A stretch of DNA of 49,678 nucleotides from assembly GCA_016793725.1 (NCBI GenBank), contig JAEUJP010000707.1, positions 1 through 49,678 on the forward strand. Direction: 5' to 3'. Under the pieces are notes generated by a model. It saw only the letters and a program-made list of their open reading frames with translations. It did no database searches and was not told where the DNA came from. Shown here piece by piece: positions 8,262 to 16,388 of this stretch. The position numbers and the translations under genes are program-made. Origin of the DNA: Myxococcaceae bacterium (GTDB lineage: Bacteria > Myxococcota > Myxococcia > Myxococcales > Myxococcaceae). Positions within the stretch are counted from its first letter, which is position 1. Each line of letters opens with the position of its first letter.

Positions 8262-8373
8262 GGGCGGAGCGACCGCGAATGTGGCTCCCGAACAGCAGCA
8301 CCGTTCGCGAGCCTGATGAGCAGCGGAGCCCGACCAGAAACACAGTGAGGGCGGAGCGACCGCGAATGTGGCT
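8256..8373. repeat. 31-bp direct repeat spanning kinase stop and esterase start
   Basis: The same 31 bp, beginning CAGTGAGGGCGGAGCGACCG and ending with ATGTGGCT, occurs at 8256-8286 and 8343-8373, 87 bp apart. The first copy contains the kinase stop codon, the second the esterase start codon. The offset equals 29 codons, so an ATG in the first copy is in frame with the esterase. This looks like a local duplication or a dispersed repeat with two copies. Confidence 0.8.
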
Positions 8374-9265
8374 GTTGGTCGCGGCGCTGCTCTGCTCCTC
8401 CTGCGCGATGCGCGCCTGGAGCCGCCCCAACACGCTCGCCGAAGGCTGCCACGAGACGCGCGACCTCGCGTACTGGGAAGGCGACGAGTTCGACGACGCG
8501 AAGCACCGGCTCGACGTCTACACGCCGAAGGGTGAAGGCCCGCACCCGGTGGTGGTGTTCGTGCACGGCGGAGGCTGGGTGGTGGGCGACCGCCGCCAGC
8601 CCGGCGAAAACTACGTGCAGCTCGGTCGCCGCCTCGCGAGCCAGGGCATTCTCGCGATGGTCATCAGCTACCGGCTCGCGCCGTGGTCGCAGCACCCGGC
8701 GCAGATTCGCGACACGTCGCGCGCGCTCGCGTGGGCGCTGCAGCATGCACCCGAACATGGTGGCGACCCGTCGGCGGTGTACGCGATGGGGCACTCGGCC
8801 GGAGCACACCTCGTCGCGCTCGCGGCGTGCGACCCGAAGTGGCTGCGCGAGTGGGGCGCCTCGCCGTCGCAGCTCGCCGGAGTCATCGGCATCTCGGGCC
8901 CCTACGACGTCGAGCACCTCGGCAACTCGCTGCTGCTCGGCGGGCCGCTCGTGATTCCCACGTTCGGGCGCGACAAGAGCGTGTGGCGCGACGTGATGCC
9001 GGCGAGGCACCTGAAGGATGCGAAGCCTCCGCCGTTCTTCATCGCGTGGGCCGACGGTGACCCCGAAATCTTGCGCCGCGACGGGCGCCGCTTCGTCGAG
9101 GCGCTCGAGGCCGCGCACGTGCCGGTGAAGACGTACGAGACGACGTTCGACGACCACCTCTCGATCATCACCGACTTCGCCGACGACCAGAACGGGCTCG
9201 GCGAGCAGGTCGCGCAGTTCGTTCAGCAGCGCCGCCTCGAAATTCGCCAGCTCACGAATCGATGA
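8366..9265 (+). CDS. Alpha/beta-hydrolase (carboxylesterase) lipoprotein
   Basis: 299-aa protein. The N-terminus MWLLVAALLCSSC gives a signal peptide with Cys13 as likely lipid site. The catalytic domain has the oxyanion HGGGW motif (VVVFVHGGGWVVGD), the nucleophile elbow GHSAGA with Ser144, and a late Asp and His (WADGDPEI, FDDHLS), as in hormone-sensitive-lipase or kynurenine-formamidase-like esterases. Role: hydrolysis of a small ester or amide at the envelope; substrate unknown. The ATG at 8366 is chosen because it creates the signal peptide; an in-frame ATG 87 bp earlier lies in the first copy of a direct repeat and would add a non-signal leader. Confidence 0.88.
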   Translation: MWLLVAALLCSSCAMRAWSRPNTLAEGCHETRDLAYWEGDEFDDAKHRLDVYTPKGEGPHPVVVFVHGGGWVVGDRRQPGENYVQLGRRLASQGILAMVISYRLAPWSQHPAQIRDTSRALAWALQHAPEHGGDPSAVYAMGHSAGAHLVALAACDPKWLREWGASPSQLAGVIGISGPYDVEHLGNSLLLGGPLVIPTFGRDKSVWRDVMPARHLKDAKPPPFFIAWADGDPEILRRDGRRFVEALEAAHVPVKTYETTFDDHLSIITDFADDQNGLGEQVAQFVQQRRLEIRQLTNR

Positions 9266-9284
9266 GAGGCCCGCCGCGGCGCGG

Positions 9285-9290
9285 TAGCAT
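9285..9290 (+). promoter_or_regulatory. -10-like TAGCAT before the Cys-rich lipoprotein
   Basis: TAGCAT ends 7 nt before the ATG at 9298, consistent with a leaderless transcript. It overlaps an in-frame ATG at 9289, which argues for 9298 as the true start. No -35 consensus is visible. Confidence 0.35.
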
Positions 9291-9297
9291 GCGGCCC

Positions 9298-10848
9298 ATG
9301 CGCCAGCTCGCCCGCCTTGTGTCATGTCTCGTGCTCGTCGGCGCCTGCGCCGGCGGCGGCGAAGGAGGCACCGGCGGTGGCTCTGGCACCGCCGGCGGCA
9401 ACGGCACGGCTGGCGGTACCGCGGGCGGCGAAGGAGGCACCAGCGGCGGCATGGAGCCCGCGTACCCTCTCGACATGTTCTGCTCTGAACGCGCGAACGC
9501 CGTCTGCGGCCGGCAGGTTCGCTGCGGCCAGACCCTCGCTGCCCAGCGGGCGAGCTGCGTCGACAGGTACACCTCGGGGTGCAGCGGCGTCCACGCGCCG
9601 GTCGCGCGCGTACAGCGCGGCCTGGACACCTTCTATGCGCAGCGCGCACGCCCGTGCATCGAGGCCTACGCGACGTTCACCTGCGAGGCTGGCAGCGGGG
9701 TCGACCCGCCCGAGTGTCGCGACCTCTTCGCGGTCGACGCCGGCGTCGGCGCACCATGCTTCAGCGACGACCACTGCCGCCAGGGCTTCTGCTCCGTGAC
9801 CGGCGCGGTGACCTGCGGGACCTGCACCCAGTTCACGCCGCCGGGCCAGCCGTGTGGCGGCGCCGCGCGGTGCGACCCGGCCGTCGCCGTCTGCCCACCC
9901 GCGCTCGCCGACGGAGGCCTGGCTGACGGTGGCGGCACGCCGCGCTGTGTCGCGTATCTGGCCGACGGGCAGACGTGCACGAACAATCGAGACTGCCTGT
10001 CGCGCGGGTGCACGAGGCCGCTCGACGGTGGCGTGACCGGCGTTTGCGGCTTCGAGGCGACGGGGGCGCCCTGCGATACGTGGGCCGAGACCGCGCTCTG
10101 CGCGCCGACCGAATACTGCCGCGGGCTGCGCTATCGTTTGAACACCGCGACGCAGCAGAGCACCCGCATCACCGCCGGCGCCTGCACCCCCCGGCGCGCG
10201 CTGGGAGCACCCTGTGTCGTCGAGCAGCTCGACGACAGCTGTGCGCCAGCGGGCGTCTGCCTCGGCGGCACCTGCAAGCCCGTCGGGCTCTGGGCCCAGC
10301 CGTACGACGCCGACTGCCAGGAACACTCCGACTGTGTGGGGGGCCGCTGCGTCCTCCCGCCCTGGCCCCGTATCTACCAGCAGTTCTTCGCCGACGGCGG
10401 CCCGAGAGATGTGCCAGGCAAGTGCGAAGAGCTCTCTGACGCCGGCGAGGCGTGTGGCGGCCTCAACCCCTGCACCCCGACCCACTACTGCCCGTCTTCG
10501 GGCATCACCCGCTGTGCGCCGAAGGGAGCCGTCGGTGCGACGTGCGCCAACTTCACCCAATGTCTGAACCTCCTCTCGTGCGTCGCGACCGATGCGGGGT
10601 CGAGCACCTGCCAACCCGGTGCTCCGCTGGGTGCGACATGCAACACGGCGACCTCCGGGCCGTGCGAGAGCCAGCTGTGCCAGATTGACGGTGGCTCGGG
10701 TGCGAGCCCCGGCACTTGTATCGCTCCCGGTGCCGTCGGAGCCGTCTGCTACCGCAGCTCGGAGTGTGCCACGGCGAACTGCCGCAAGCCCGATGGCGGC
10801 CTGGTTCACCTCGGTGACCCCGGTCGGTGCGAAGCTCCCTGCTGGTAG
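9298..10848 (+). CDS. Cysteine-rich lipoprotein
   Basis: 516-aa secreted protein. Signal peptide MRQLARLVSCLVLVGAC ends in lipobox VGAC, then a Gly/Thr/Ala linker (GGTGGGSGTAGGNGTAGG). The mature part has several dozen Cys in repeats of the form C-x-D-x-x-C-x-x-G-x-C (CFSDDHCRQGFC, CTNNRDCLSRGC, CQEHSDCVGGRC, CYRSSECATANC), a pattern common in myxobacterial surface lipoproteins and similar to Dickkopf-type disulphide repeats. Likely a disulphide-stabilised surface or binding protein; no enzyme motif. In-frame starts exist at 9262 (ATGA overlap with the esterase stop) and 9289; 9298 gives the cleanest signal peptide and sits behind a -10-like box. Confidence 0.88.
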   Translation: MRQLARLVSCLVLVGACAGGGEGGTGGGSGTAGGNGTAGGTAGGEGGTSGGMEPAYPLDMFCSERANAVCGRQVRCGQTLAAQRASCVDRYTSGCSGVHAPVARVQRGLDTFYAQRARPCIEAYATFTCEAGSGVDPPECRDLFAVDAGVGAPCFSDDHCRQGFCSVTGAVTCGTCTQFTPPGQPCGGAARCDPAVAVCPPALADGGLADGGGTPRCVAYLADGQTCTNNRDCLSRGCTRPLDGGVTGVCGFEATGAPCDTWAETALCAPTEYCRGLRYRLNTATQQSTRITAGACTPRRALGAPCVVEQLDDSCAPAGVCLGGTCKPVGLWAQPYDADCQEHSDCVGGRCVLPPWPRIYQQFFADGGPRDVPGKCEELSDAGEACGGLNPCTPTHYCPSSGITRCAPKGAVGATCANFTQCLNLLSCVATDAGSSTCQPGAPLGATCNTATSGPCESQLCQIDGGSGASPGTCIAPGAVGAVCYRSSECATANCRKPDGGLVHLGDPGRCEAPCW

Positions 10849-10858
10849 GAACGCGGGG

Positions 10859-11362
10859 TCAGCGCCGCGCGAGCTTCGCCGCCAGCCGCAAGAACATGCC
10901 CTGCGCCGTGTACAGCGACAGCTCGAGGTGCCCGAGCCCGAGCGCCTGGCCAGACGAGACGGTGACGAAGCGGCCAGGCTGCACCGGCTTGCCGTCGAGC
11001 GTGAAGACCGAGTGGTCTTCGGCCGAGACGGCGCTCCAGCCCTCGTTCCACACCAGGGTGAGGTGGTGGCGCGAGACGGTCTCGTCGCTGAGCACGATGG
11101 TGTTGCCCTCGGCGCGCCCGATGGTGACGGTCGAGCCGGCCGTGCCGGTGGGCAGCACGAAGCACAAGGGGTCGCCGACGCGCGGCCTGGCGGCGCCGGC
11201 GTCGAGGGGGTCGCTGACGGTGTTGGCGGTCGCGATGTTGCCGCGGGGCACCGCGAGCGTGCCCGCTTCCCAGAGCAGCCAGTCGTTGGGATGTAGCTCC
11301 GAGAAGCGGGCCCCCTGAATCAGGAACTGCCTCGTCAGCGCCGAGAGCAGCAGCGTCTTCAC
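10859..11362 (-). CDS. FHA-domain protein
   Basis: 167-aa protein with one forkhead-associated domain in its C-terminal half: the GR of VTIGRAEGNTIVL and the SRHH of DETVSRHHLTL are the phosphothreonine-binding signatures. FHA domains bind phosphothreonine peptides, so it may read out Ser/Thr kinases such as the one at 6657-8261; that pairing is inference. The N-terminal 60 residues (LHPNDWLLWEAGTLAVP) are not recognised. No signal peptide. It is convergent with the Cys-rich lipoprotein gene, 10 bp apart. Confidence 0.88.
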   Translation of the reverse strand: MKTLLLSALTRQFLIQGARFSELHPNDWLLWEAGTLAVPRGNIATANTVSDPLDAGAARPRVGDPLCFVLPTGTAGSTVTIGRAEGNTIVLSDETVSRHHLTLVWNEGWSAVSAEDHSVFTLDGKPVQPGRFVTVSSGQALGLGHLELSLYTAQGMFLRLAAKLARR

Positions 11363-11410
11363 GCAGCGCGCAGTCTGTCACGGGTCTCGGCCCGGCGCTG
11401 ATTTCTGCGT

Positions 11411-11455
11411 GCTCGCCGCCGCTGCGGTATTGCCGCGCGCTCGCCGCCGCTGCGG
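11411..11455. repeat. 17-bp direct repeat pair
   Basis: GCTCGCCGCCGCTGCGG occurs at 11411-11427 and 11439-11455, in the 98-bp gap between two minus-strand genes. It may be a small tandem duplication; no function is evident. Confidence 0.6.
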
Positions 11456-11460
11456 AAATG

Positions 11461-12105
11461 TCACCGCTGTCGCGACGGGCTCGGGCAGACCTCGGCCTGC
11501 CCGTACGGCCGGTTCTTCGCAGCGGCCTGCACGGCGTTGCCGGCGGCGGCGAGCGTGTGTCCTCCCGCGGCGACGACGTTGACGCCCGCGCTGACGGCAT
11601 GTGCCGCTGAGCCCACGTACGCCCGCCCCGCGCTACCGAGCGCGGTGCTCGACTTCTGGGTCTGCTTCTTCGCCTCGCCGAAGAGAAAGTCGCTCTCTTT
11701 CGAGGCCGGCGCGTGCGTCTCTCTCACGCGCAGCCGCTCGGTCTCGCCGGCGGCGCGGCCGAAGAAGTTCGCGACGGCGGCGAAGCCGCGCGTGAAGCCC
11801 TCGGCGACGGTGCGTACGCCCGAGGCGAGCTTCTCGCCGAGCCAGGCCTTCGCGCCGGCGACCGTGAGGCTCGCGGCTGCGGCGAGGTGGGCGGCGCTCT
11901 TCACGGTCTGTACGGTGCCGTATACGGCGCCGCCGGCCGACACGACGGTGTTCACGACGGCGCCGCCGGTGTGGGCGAGCGCGGCCTTGCCGTGCTGGGC
12001 GGCCTCGCGAGCGTCTTGCCGGCCGTTGTCGTGCACGGGCTCGGTCTCGGTCTCGCAGGTGGCGACGCAGACTTCGTAGCGGTGGGTGGTGCAGTTGCTG
12101 ATCAT
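11461..12105 (-). CDS. Ala/Gly-rich amphipathic helical protein, hypothetical
   Basis: 214-aa protein. The first 20 residues contain three Cys (MISNCTTHRYEVCVATCETE) that could bind metal or form disulphides. The rest is strongly Ala/Gly/Val-rich with long weakly hydrophobic helices (AALAHTGGAVVNTVVSAGG, SLTVAGAKAWLGEKLASGV, SAGVNVVAAGGHTLAAAGN), which suggests a membrane-associating or pore-like protein rather than an enzyme. A good Shine-Dalgarno-like AGGGG lies 8 nt before the ATG. Upstream it is divergent from the DAG-repeat lipoprotein. Family not recognised. Confidence 0.7.
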   Translation of the reverse strand: MISNCTTHRYEVCVATCETETEPVHDNGRQDAREAAQHGKAALAHTGGAVVNTVVSAGGAVYGTVQTVKSAAHLAAAASLTVAGAKAWLGEKLASGVRTVAEGFTRGFAAVANFFGRAAGETERLRVRETHAPASKESDFLFGEAKKQTQKSSTALGSAGRAYVGSAAHAVSAGVNVVAAGGHTLAAAGNAVQAAAKNRPYGQAEVCPSPSRQR

Positions 12106-12113
12106 CTCGTGTT

Positions 12114-12118
12114 CCCCT
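12114..12118 (-). promoter_or_regulatory. Ribosome binding site of the Ala-rich protein gene
   Basis: AGGGG (minus strand) lies 8 nt upstream of the ATG at 12105 and supports that start. It is one of the few clear Shine-Dalgarno sites in a window where many genes seem to lack a leader. Confidence 0.5.
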
Positions 12119-12250
12119 CGTTGGAGTGCCGGGCGTCATGCCCCGCATGAACGCCTCACGCTGCCGCGCGCGTGCCGCTGCAACGCCGCGAACCGAAGAG
12201 GCCCCGGCTCGCTCGAGGGTCCCGTTCTCATTCGCTGAGAAGACTGGTGC

Positions 12251-12256
12251 TAGATA
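12251..12256 (+). promoter_or_regulatory. -10-like TAGATA before the DAG-repeat lipoprotein
   Basis: TAGATA ends 7 nt before the GTG at 12264, consistent with leaderless transcription and with GTG as the start. A 6-bp inverted repeat TTCTCA/TGAGAA (12225-12241) lies just upstream and might be an operator; this is speculative. Confidence 0.35.
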
Positions 12257-12263
12257 CGGCGAC

Positions 12264-13136
12264 GTGCGTCGCTTCGTTCTCGTGGTGTTGGTGTCTGCCG
12301 GCTGCACCGGTGGGCAGGGGCCGGTCGTGGTTGCAGACTCGGGGGTCGACGCAGGGGGCGATGCGGGGGTCGACGCGGGCACCGACGGCGGAGCGGACGC
12401 CGGCCGCGACGCAGGCCGCCCCGACGCGGGCCCGGTCGACGGCGGCTACTACTGGCTCTTTCTCGACGGAGGCGGGTGCCCGCCTTCGACGCTGGCGACG
12501 CCCGCCCAGCTCGCGTCGACGCCGCGCGAGAACGCCGACTACGAAGGGCTGGCGCTCGAGACGACGGGTGCGTTCATCGCCGATGACGAGACGTACGCTC
12601 ACATCGCCGCCGACTTCGAGGCGATGCGCAACACGAGCACGGGCCTGTTGTTGTTCGGCTACATCCCCTCGCGGGAGTCGAGCTCGCTGTTCGTCGAGGT
12701 CGACGACGCCGGCGTGCTCGACGCGATGACGTGCCTCAACTTCACGTATCGGGCGCGGCGCGCAGACCTCGCCGGCGCCGCGGTGTCGCTGTCGCTCTAC
12801 GGTGCGTACGACACGACGCGACTGGTGCCCGAGTACGCGGCGGTGCCGGGCGTGACGCGCGCCGAGGTGGTGACGAAGCTGGTGCCGAGCATCTGCGGCT
12901 CGGTCAGCGACTCGTGCCTCGAGATCGACGCGGGCACGTACACGTACTTCGGCATGCGCGAGCGGCTGCTGGCCGGGCAGTGTGAGACGCGGTGGTACGT
13001 CGTGACGGCGAGCGACGCGGGCGAGGTGCTCGCGCAGCAGCTGCAGCCGAGCGCGGCGGCGCAGTGGCGGTTCGACCACCTCGAGTGCTCGCGGCGGCTG
13101 TACGGGTTCGCGCTCGCCGACGGCGGCGTGAAGTAG
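12264..13136 (+). CDS. Lipoprotein with Asp-Ala-Gly linker, hypothetical
   Basis: 290-aa protein starting at GTG. VRRFVLVVLVSAGC is a lipoprotein signal ending in lipobox SAGC. A low-complexity linker of DAG/DGG repeats (VDAGGDAGVDAGTDGG) spans about residues 25-55, as in many myxobacterial surface lipoproteins. The mature domain (about 60-290) has several Cys (CPPST, MTCLNF, SICGS, DSCLE, GQCETRW, LECSRR) and no recognised fold. An open frame extends upstream but is Arg/Ala-rich without a signal; GTG at 12264 is chosen for the signal peptide and the -10-like box 7 nt upstream. Confidence 0.82.
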   Translation: MRRFVLVVLVSAGCTGGQGPVVVADSGVDAGGDAGVDAGTDGGADAGRDAGRPDAGPVDGGYYWLFLDGGGCPPSTLATPAQLASTPRENADYEGLALETTGAFIADDETYAHIAADFEAMRNTSTGLLLFGYIPSRESSSLFVEVDDAGVLDAMTCLNFTYRARRADLAGAAVSLSLYGAYDTTRLVPEYAAVPGVTRAEVVTKLVPSICGSVSDSCLEIDAGTYTYFGMRERLLAGQCETRWYVVTASDAGEVLAQQLQPSAAAQWRFDHLECSRRLYGFALADGGVK

Positions 13137-13146
13137 GGGGGCGCCC

Positions 13147-13162
13147 CGCGGTCGTAACCGCG
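13147..13162. terminator. Possible bidirectional terminator hairpin
   Basis: CGCGGT-CGTA-ACCGCG forms a 6-bp GC-rich stem with a 4-nt loop in the 31-bp gap between two convergent genes. There is no T tract, so intrinsic termination is uncertain. Confidence 0.35.
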
Positions 13163-13167
13163 AGCTC

Positions 13168-14934
13168 TCAAGTGCGCACGCCGCTCAGCGTGCCCGACCC
13201 GGCATCTTCTTCGAGCACCTCGAACACGGCGGTGCGCGTCTTCGAGCCCTGCAGGGCGCGCTCGCCGAGCGGCGTCACGTCGAAGCGAGCGCCAATCTGC
13301 GCGAGCGTCTTGCCGGTAATCAACACCTGCTGCGCCGACGCGCTCTGGCACAGCCAGCTCGCGATGTTCACGGGCTCGCCGATGGCGGTGTAGTCGAGCC
13401 GCAGGTCGCCGCCGACCGTGCCGGCGAGCACCTTGCCCGTGTTCACGCCGACCTTCAGGTCGCACCGCTCGCGCTGGGGCCGCTTGGCGATGAACTTCGT
13501 CCACTCGACTTTCAGCGCCAGCGCCGCACGCACCGCGCGCAGCGCGTCGTCGCCCTTCGAGTACGGCGCTCCGAACAGCGCCATCACGCTGTCGCCGAGG
13601 AACTTGTCGACGGTGCCCTCGAACGAAAACAAGATTCGCGTCGAGCGCTCGTAGAACTCGTTCAAGAGCTCGAGCGTCTTCGGCGGCTCGAGCTTCTGCG
13701 AGATGGCGGTGAACCCCGAGAGGTCGGCGAACAGCACCGTCACGTTCTTCTCTTCGAGCTGGGTCGGCTTGCCGCCCTTCTTCTTCAGCTCGGCGACGCG
13801 GCGCTCGACGATGGCCGGCGCGTGAAAGCGCTCGAGCGCGAGCTTCAGCCGCTCGTCGGCGGGCCCTTGAGGGCCCTCTTTGCTCCAGCGCTGCATGCCG
13901 GCGCCGAGCAGCTGCGCCACGGCGTTGCAGAGGTCGAGCAGGTCTTCGACGGGCTCTTCCGACACGCCGACGCGGTTCAGGTACAGCACACCGTCGAACG
14001 GGGCCTCGTGCCCGATGGGTATGCAGAGCACCTGGTCGACGCCGTAGAGCACGACGCTCTCGCGCTCGGCGAAGCGGCTGTCGTCACGCACGTTGGCGAC
14101 GGCGATGGCCTGGCCCTTCTCGATGGCGGCGTCGACGATGGCGTCGCTGACGGGCACCTCGCCCTTCTGGAGCTTGCCGCCGTGGCGCACGGCCGCCGGC
14201 ACCATGACGCCCGAGTGGTGGCGCGAGAGAACGACGGCGGTGGTGGCGCCGACGCGCTCCATGACCTTGTCGGTGACGTCTTCGAGAAACGCCTGCAGCG
14301 AGCCGGCCGACGAGAGCTTCTCGGCGACGCGATAGAGCAGGAGCAGCGAGTGAAACGCGATCGGCACGCCGGTGCGGGGCGTGACCTCGACCGGCATGTC
14401 GGCGGGCAGCTCGATCTCTGACGTCTTGGTGCGCTCTGCCGCGACGCCGATGTCGCCCGAGTCGGCGAACGGCAGCGACGACGGGTTGAACGGAGCGATG
14501 TTGTCGAGCACCCGCATCACCACGCTGTCGCGCACGTCTTTCGACAGAATCACGGCCGACGCGATGTCGATGCCGCGCCCGAAGCGCTTCACGGCCCCGC
14601 CGGCGCCGAGGTCGATCATGTCGGTCGCGGCGCTCTCGACGGTGGTGGGCTGGCGAATGGCGAGCGCGTTTTCGCCGACCTGCAAGAGGTCGCCGGCCTT
14701 GACCGAGCGCAAGCCGTCGAGCGGCTCGCCGTTGAGCTTGCTGCCGTTGCGGGAGCCGAGGTCTTCGACGGTGAGCGCGTCGCCCTTGACGGTGATGCGG
14801 GCGTGCTTGCGAGAGACGAGGTCGCCCGAGAGGACGATGTCGTTCTCGTCGGCGCGACCCATCATGGTCACGCCTTCGGGAAGGTCATAGACGGTGTCGA
14901 AGTAACCGGGCCCGTTGATGGTGAGCTGCCACAT
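13168..14934 (-). CDS. FHA-GAF-class III adenylate/guanylate cyclase
   Basis: 588-aa signalling protein in three parts. FHA domain at about 1-95 (MMGRADENDIVLSGDLVSRKHARI and DLGSRNGSKLNG). GAF-like domain at about 190-350 (SLQAFLEDVTDKVMERVGAT, VLCIPIGHEAPFDGVLYLNR). Class III cyclase domain at about 390-570: metal-binding D404 in LFADLSGFTAIS and D448 in KFLGDSVMALFG, then DLKVGVNTGKVLAGTVGG and the substrate-side TAIGEPVNIASWL. Both metal Asp are present, so cyclase activity is expected. It probably makes cAMP in response to a GAF ligand, with FHA docking to phosphoproteins. Cytoplasmic; no membrane helix. It is monocistronic and divergent from the HAD-led operon. Confidence 0.93.
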   Translation of the reverse strand: MWQLTINGPGYFDTVYDLPEGVTMMGRADENDIVLSGDLVSRKHARITVKGDALTVEDLGSRNGSKLNGEPLDGLRSVKAGDLLQVGENALAIRQPTTVESAATDMIDLGAGGAVKRFGRGIDIASAVILSKDVRDSVVMRVLDNIAPFNPSSLPFADSGDIGVAAERTKTSEIELPADMPVEVTPRTGVPIAFHSLLLLYRVAEKLSSAGSLQAFLEDVTDKVMERVGATTAVVLSRHHSGVMVPAAVRHGGKLQKGEVPVSDAIVDAAIEKGQAIAVANVRDDSRFAERESVVLYGVDQVLCIPIGHEAPFDGVLYLNRVGVSEEPVEDLLDLCNAVAQLLGAGMQRWSKEGPQGPADERLKLALERFHAPAIVERRVAELKKKGGKPTQLEEKNVTVLFADLSGFTAISQKLEPPKTLELLNEFYERSTRILFSFEGTVDKFLGDSVMALFGAPYSKGDDALRAVRAALALKVEWTKFIAKRPQRERCDLKVGVNTGKVLAGTVGGDLRLDYTAIGEPVNIASWLCQSASAQQVLITGKTLAQIGARFDVTPLGERALQGSKTRTAVFEVLEEDAGSGTLSGVRT

Positions 14935-14983
14935 CGGTTTGCGTTGGCCGCAGTATGGATCGACTGCGCCGCCGGTTCTCGTT

Positions 14984-14989
14984 TAAAGC
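14984..14989 (+). promoter_or_regulatory. Putative promoter of the HAD/APS-kinase/STM401x operon
   Basis: TAAAGC ends 9 nt before the ATG at 14999. A TCGACT at 14960-14965, 18 bp upstream, is a fair match to TTGACA. Together they suggest a sigma70-type promoter giving a nearly leaderless transcript of the five-gene operon. Confidence 0.4.
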
Positions 14990-14998
14990 TGGCCCTAC

Positions 14999-15883
14999 AT
15001 GCCTGTGCGTCTCGTAGTCACCGACATGGACGGCACGCTCTACTCGTGGATCGACTACATCGTGCCGGCGGTCGAGGCGATGGTCGACGCCATCTGCGTG
15101 GCGACCCAGTTCCCCCGCATCAAGGTCGTGCAGAGCTTGAAGTCGGTGTACTCGAAGTACGAGTCGAACGAGTACCCGTTCGCCCTGCAGGAATCTTCCA
15201 TCTACGCCGAGTTCCCCGACTTCGGCTCGTTCGACAAGCTCGTCATCGACCCCGCGCGCTGGGCGTTCGGCGAGGCGCGCCGCAAGTACATGCGGCCGTT
15301 CGAGCACGTGCTGCCGACCCTGAAGGCGCTGCACGAGCGAAAGCTGCCGGTGGTGGCGTTGACCGACGCGCCGCGCAACCCGGCCGAGCAGCGCGTGAAG
15401 CGCATGGGCCTCGACGTGTACCTCGCAGGCCTCTACACGCTGCCGGGCTTTCAGTTCCCCGCGAACGACCAGGGCGACAAGCTCGTGGCGAAAGACATTC
15501 TGCTGAAAGAAGAGCGGGGCGAGTATCGCGCCGCGTGCCCGGTCGTCGAGCTGCCGCGCGACGCCGAGAAGCCGTCGACGAAGGGCCTGCTCGCCATCTG
15601 CGAGAAGTACGGGGTCGACCCGAAAGAGACGGTCGTCGTCGGCGACTCGCTGAAGAAAGACATCGCGATGGCGCGGGCCGTCGGGGCGATCGACTGCTGG
15701 GCCGAGTACGGCACCTATGTGTCGCAAGAGTACCGCGAGCGCCTCGACATCATCTCGGCGCCCGCCATCACGAAGCGGCACGCCGCGGCCGTGTACGAGG
15801 GGCACACCGGGCCCGCGGCGAAGGCGACGCACGCGCTGTCGAACTTCGGGCGTGTGCTCGAGGTCATCGACGCGGCGAGGTGA
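14999..15883 (+). CDS. HAD-superfamily phosphatase
   Basis: 294-aa cytoplasmic protein. HAD motif I is VVTDMDGTLYSW with nucleophile D9 and acid/base D11; motif II is VVALTDAPRNP; motif III/IV are the Lys in EKPSTKG and VVVGDSLKKDIAMARAVGA. A helical cap lies between motifs I and II (about 15-100) and an insertion at about 155-190. Likely a phosphatase for a small phosphorylated metabolite, unidentified. It is the first gene of an operon: 10 bp separate it from the APS kinase, followed by the three STM4013/4012/4011-like genes. The position suggests it dephosphorylates a product or by-product of that pathway, possibly a PAP- or phospho-intermediate; that is inference. Confidence 0.9.
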   Translation: MPVRLVVTDMDGTLYSWIDYIVPAVEAMVDAICVATQFPRIKVVQSLKSVYSKYESNEYPFALQESSIYAEFPDFGSFDKLVIDPARWAFGEARRKYMRPFEHVLPTLKALHERKLPVVALTDAPRNPAEQRVKRMGLDVYLAGLYTLPGFQFPANDQGDKLVAKDILLKEERGEYRAACPVVELPRDAEKPSTKGLLAICEKYGVDPKETVVVGDSLKKDIAMARAVGAIDCWAEYGTYVSQEYRERLDIISAPAITKRHAAAVYEGHTGPAAKATHALSNFGRVLEVIDAAR

Positions 15884-15893
15884 CGAGGTGACG

Positions 15894-16385
15894 ATGCGGG
15901 GTCGGGTGGTGCTGCTCACCGGTTTGCCGTGCTCGGGCAAGACGGCGCTCTCGCGCCGCCTCGCCGAGCGCATCGGTGAGCGCGCCTGCGTGCTCGACGG
16001 CGACGAAGTGCGCAAGACCTTGTGCGCCGACCTCGGCTTCACGCGCGAAGACCGCGAGACGAACCTGCGCCGCATCGGCTTCGTGGCGCGCGCGGTCGCG
16101 AGAACCTGCGGCACGGCGCTCATCGCCGCCATTGCACCATATGCCTCGTCGCGCACCGAGCTGCGCGCGGCGTGCGAGGCCGACGCGGTGCGCTTCGTCG
16201 AAGTGCACCTGCACGCGCCCATGCCCGTGCTGGTGAAGCGCGACGTGCGCGGCCGGTACCACAACGTGCCGGGCTTCACGGGCAGCGACGCCCCGTACGA
16301 GGTTCCGGCGAGCCCCGAGCTGAGGCTCGACACGTCGACGCTCGAGCTCGACGTGTGTGTCGCGGCGGTCGAGGCGGTGCTCTAG
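15894..16385 (+). CDS. cysC: Adenylyl-sulfate (APS) kinase
   Basis: 163-aa protein that should phosphorylate APS at the 3'-OH to make PAPS. P-loop GLPCSGKT is at residues 10-17; LDGDEVRKTLCADLGFTRED, NLRRIGFVARAV and the IAAIAPY stretch match the APS-binding core; FVEVHLHAPMPVLVKRDVRG and the FTG-DAPYE-P-PEL segment match the mobile lid region of CysC. It is slightly shorter than typical CysC (about 200 aa). No ATP sulfurylase or PAPS reductase gene is in the window. It sits inside the operon with the HAD phosphatase and the STM4013-like hydrolase, so PAPS may feed a sulfation step there, or the kinase may act on another adenylate. GTG at 15888 is an alternative start. Confidence 0.88.
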   Translation: MRGRVVLLTGLPCSGKTALSRRLAERIGERACVLDGDEVRKTLCADLGFTREDRETNLRRIGFVARAVARTCGTALIAAIAPYASSRTELRAACEADAVRFVEVHLHAPMPVLVKRDVRGRYHNVPGFTGSDAPYEVPASPELRLDTSTLELDVCVAAVEAVL

Positions 16386-16388
16386 CCC

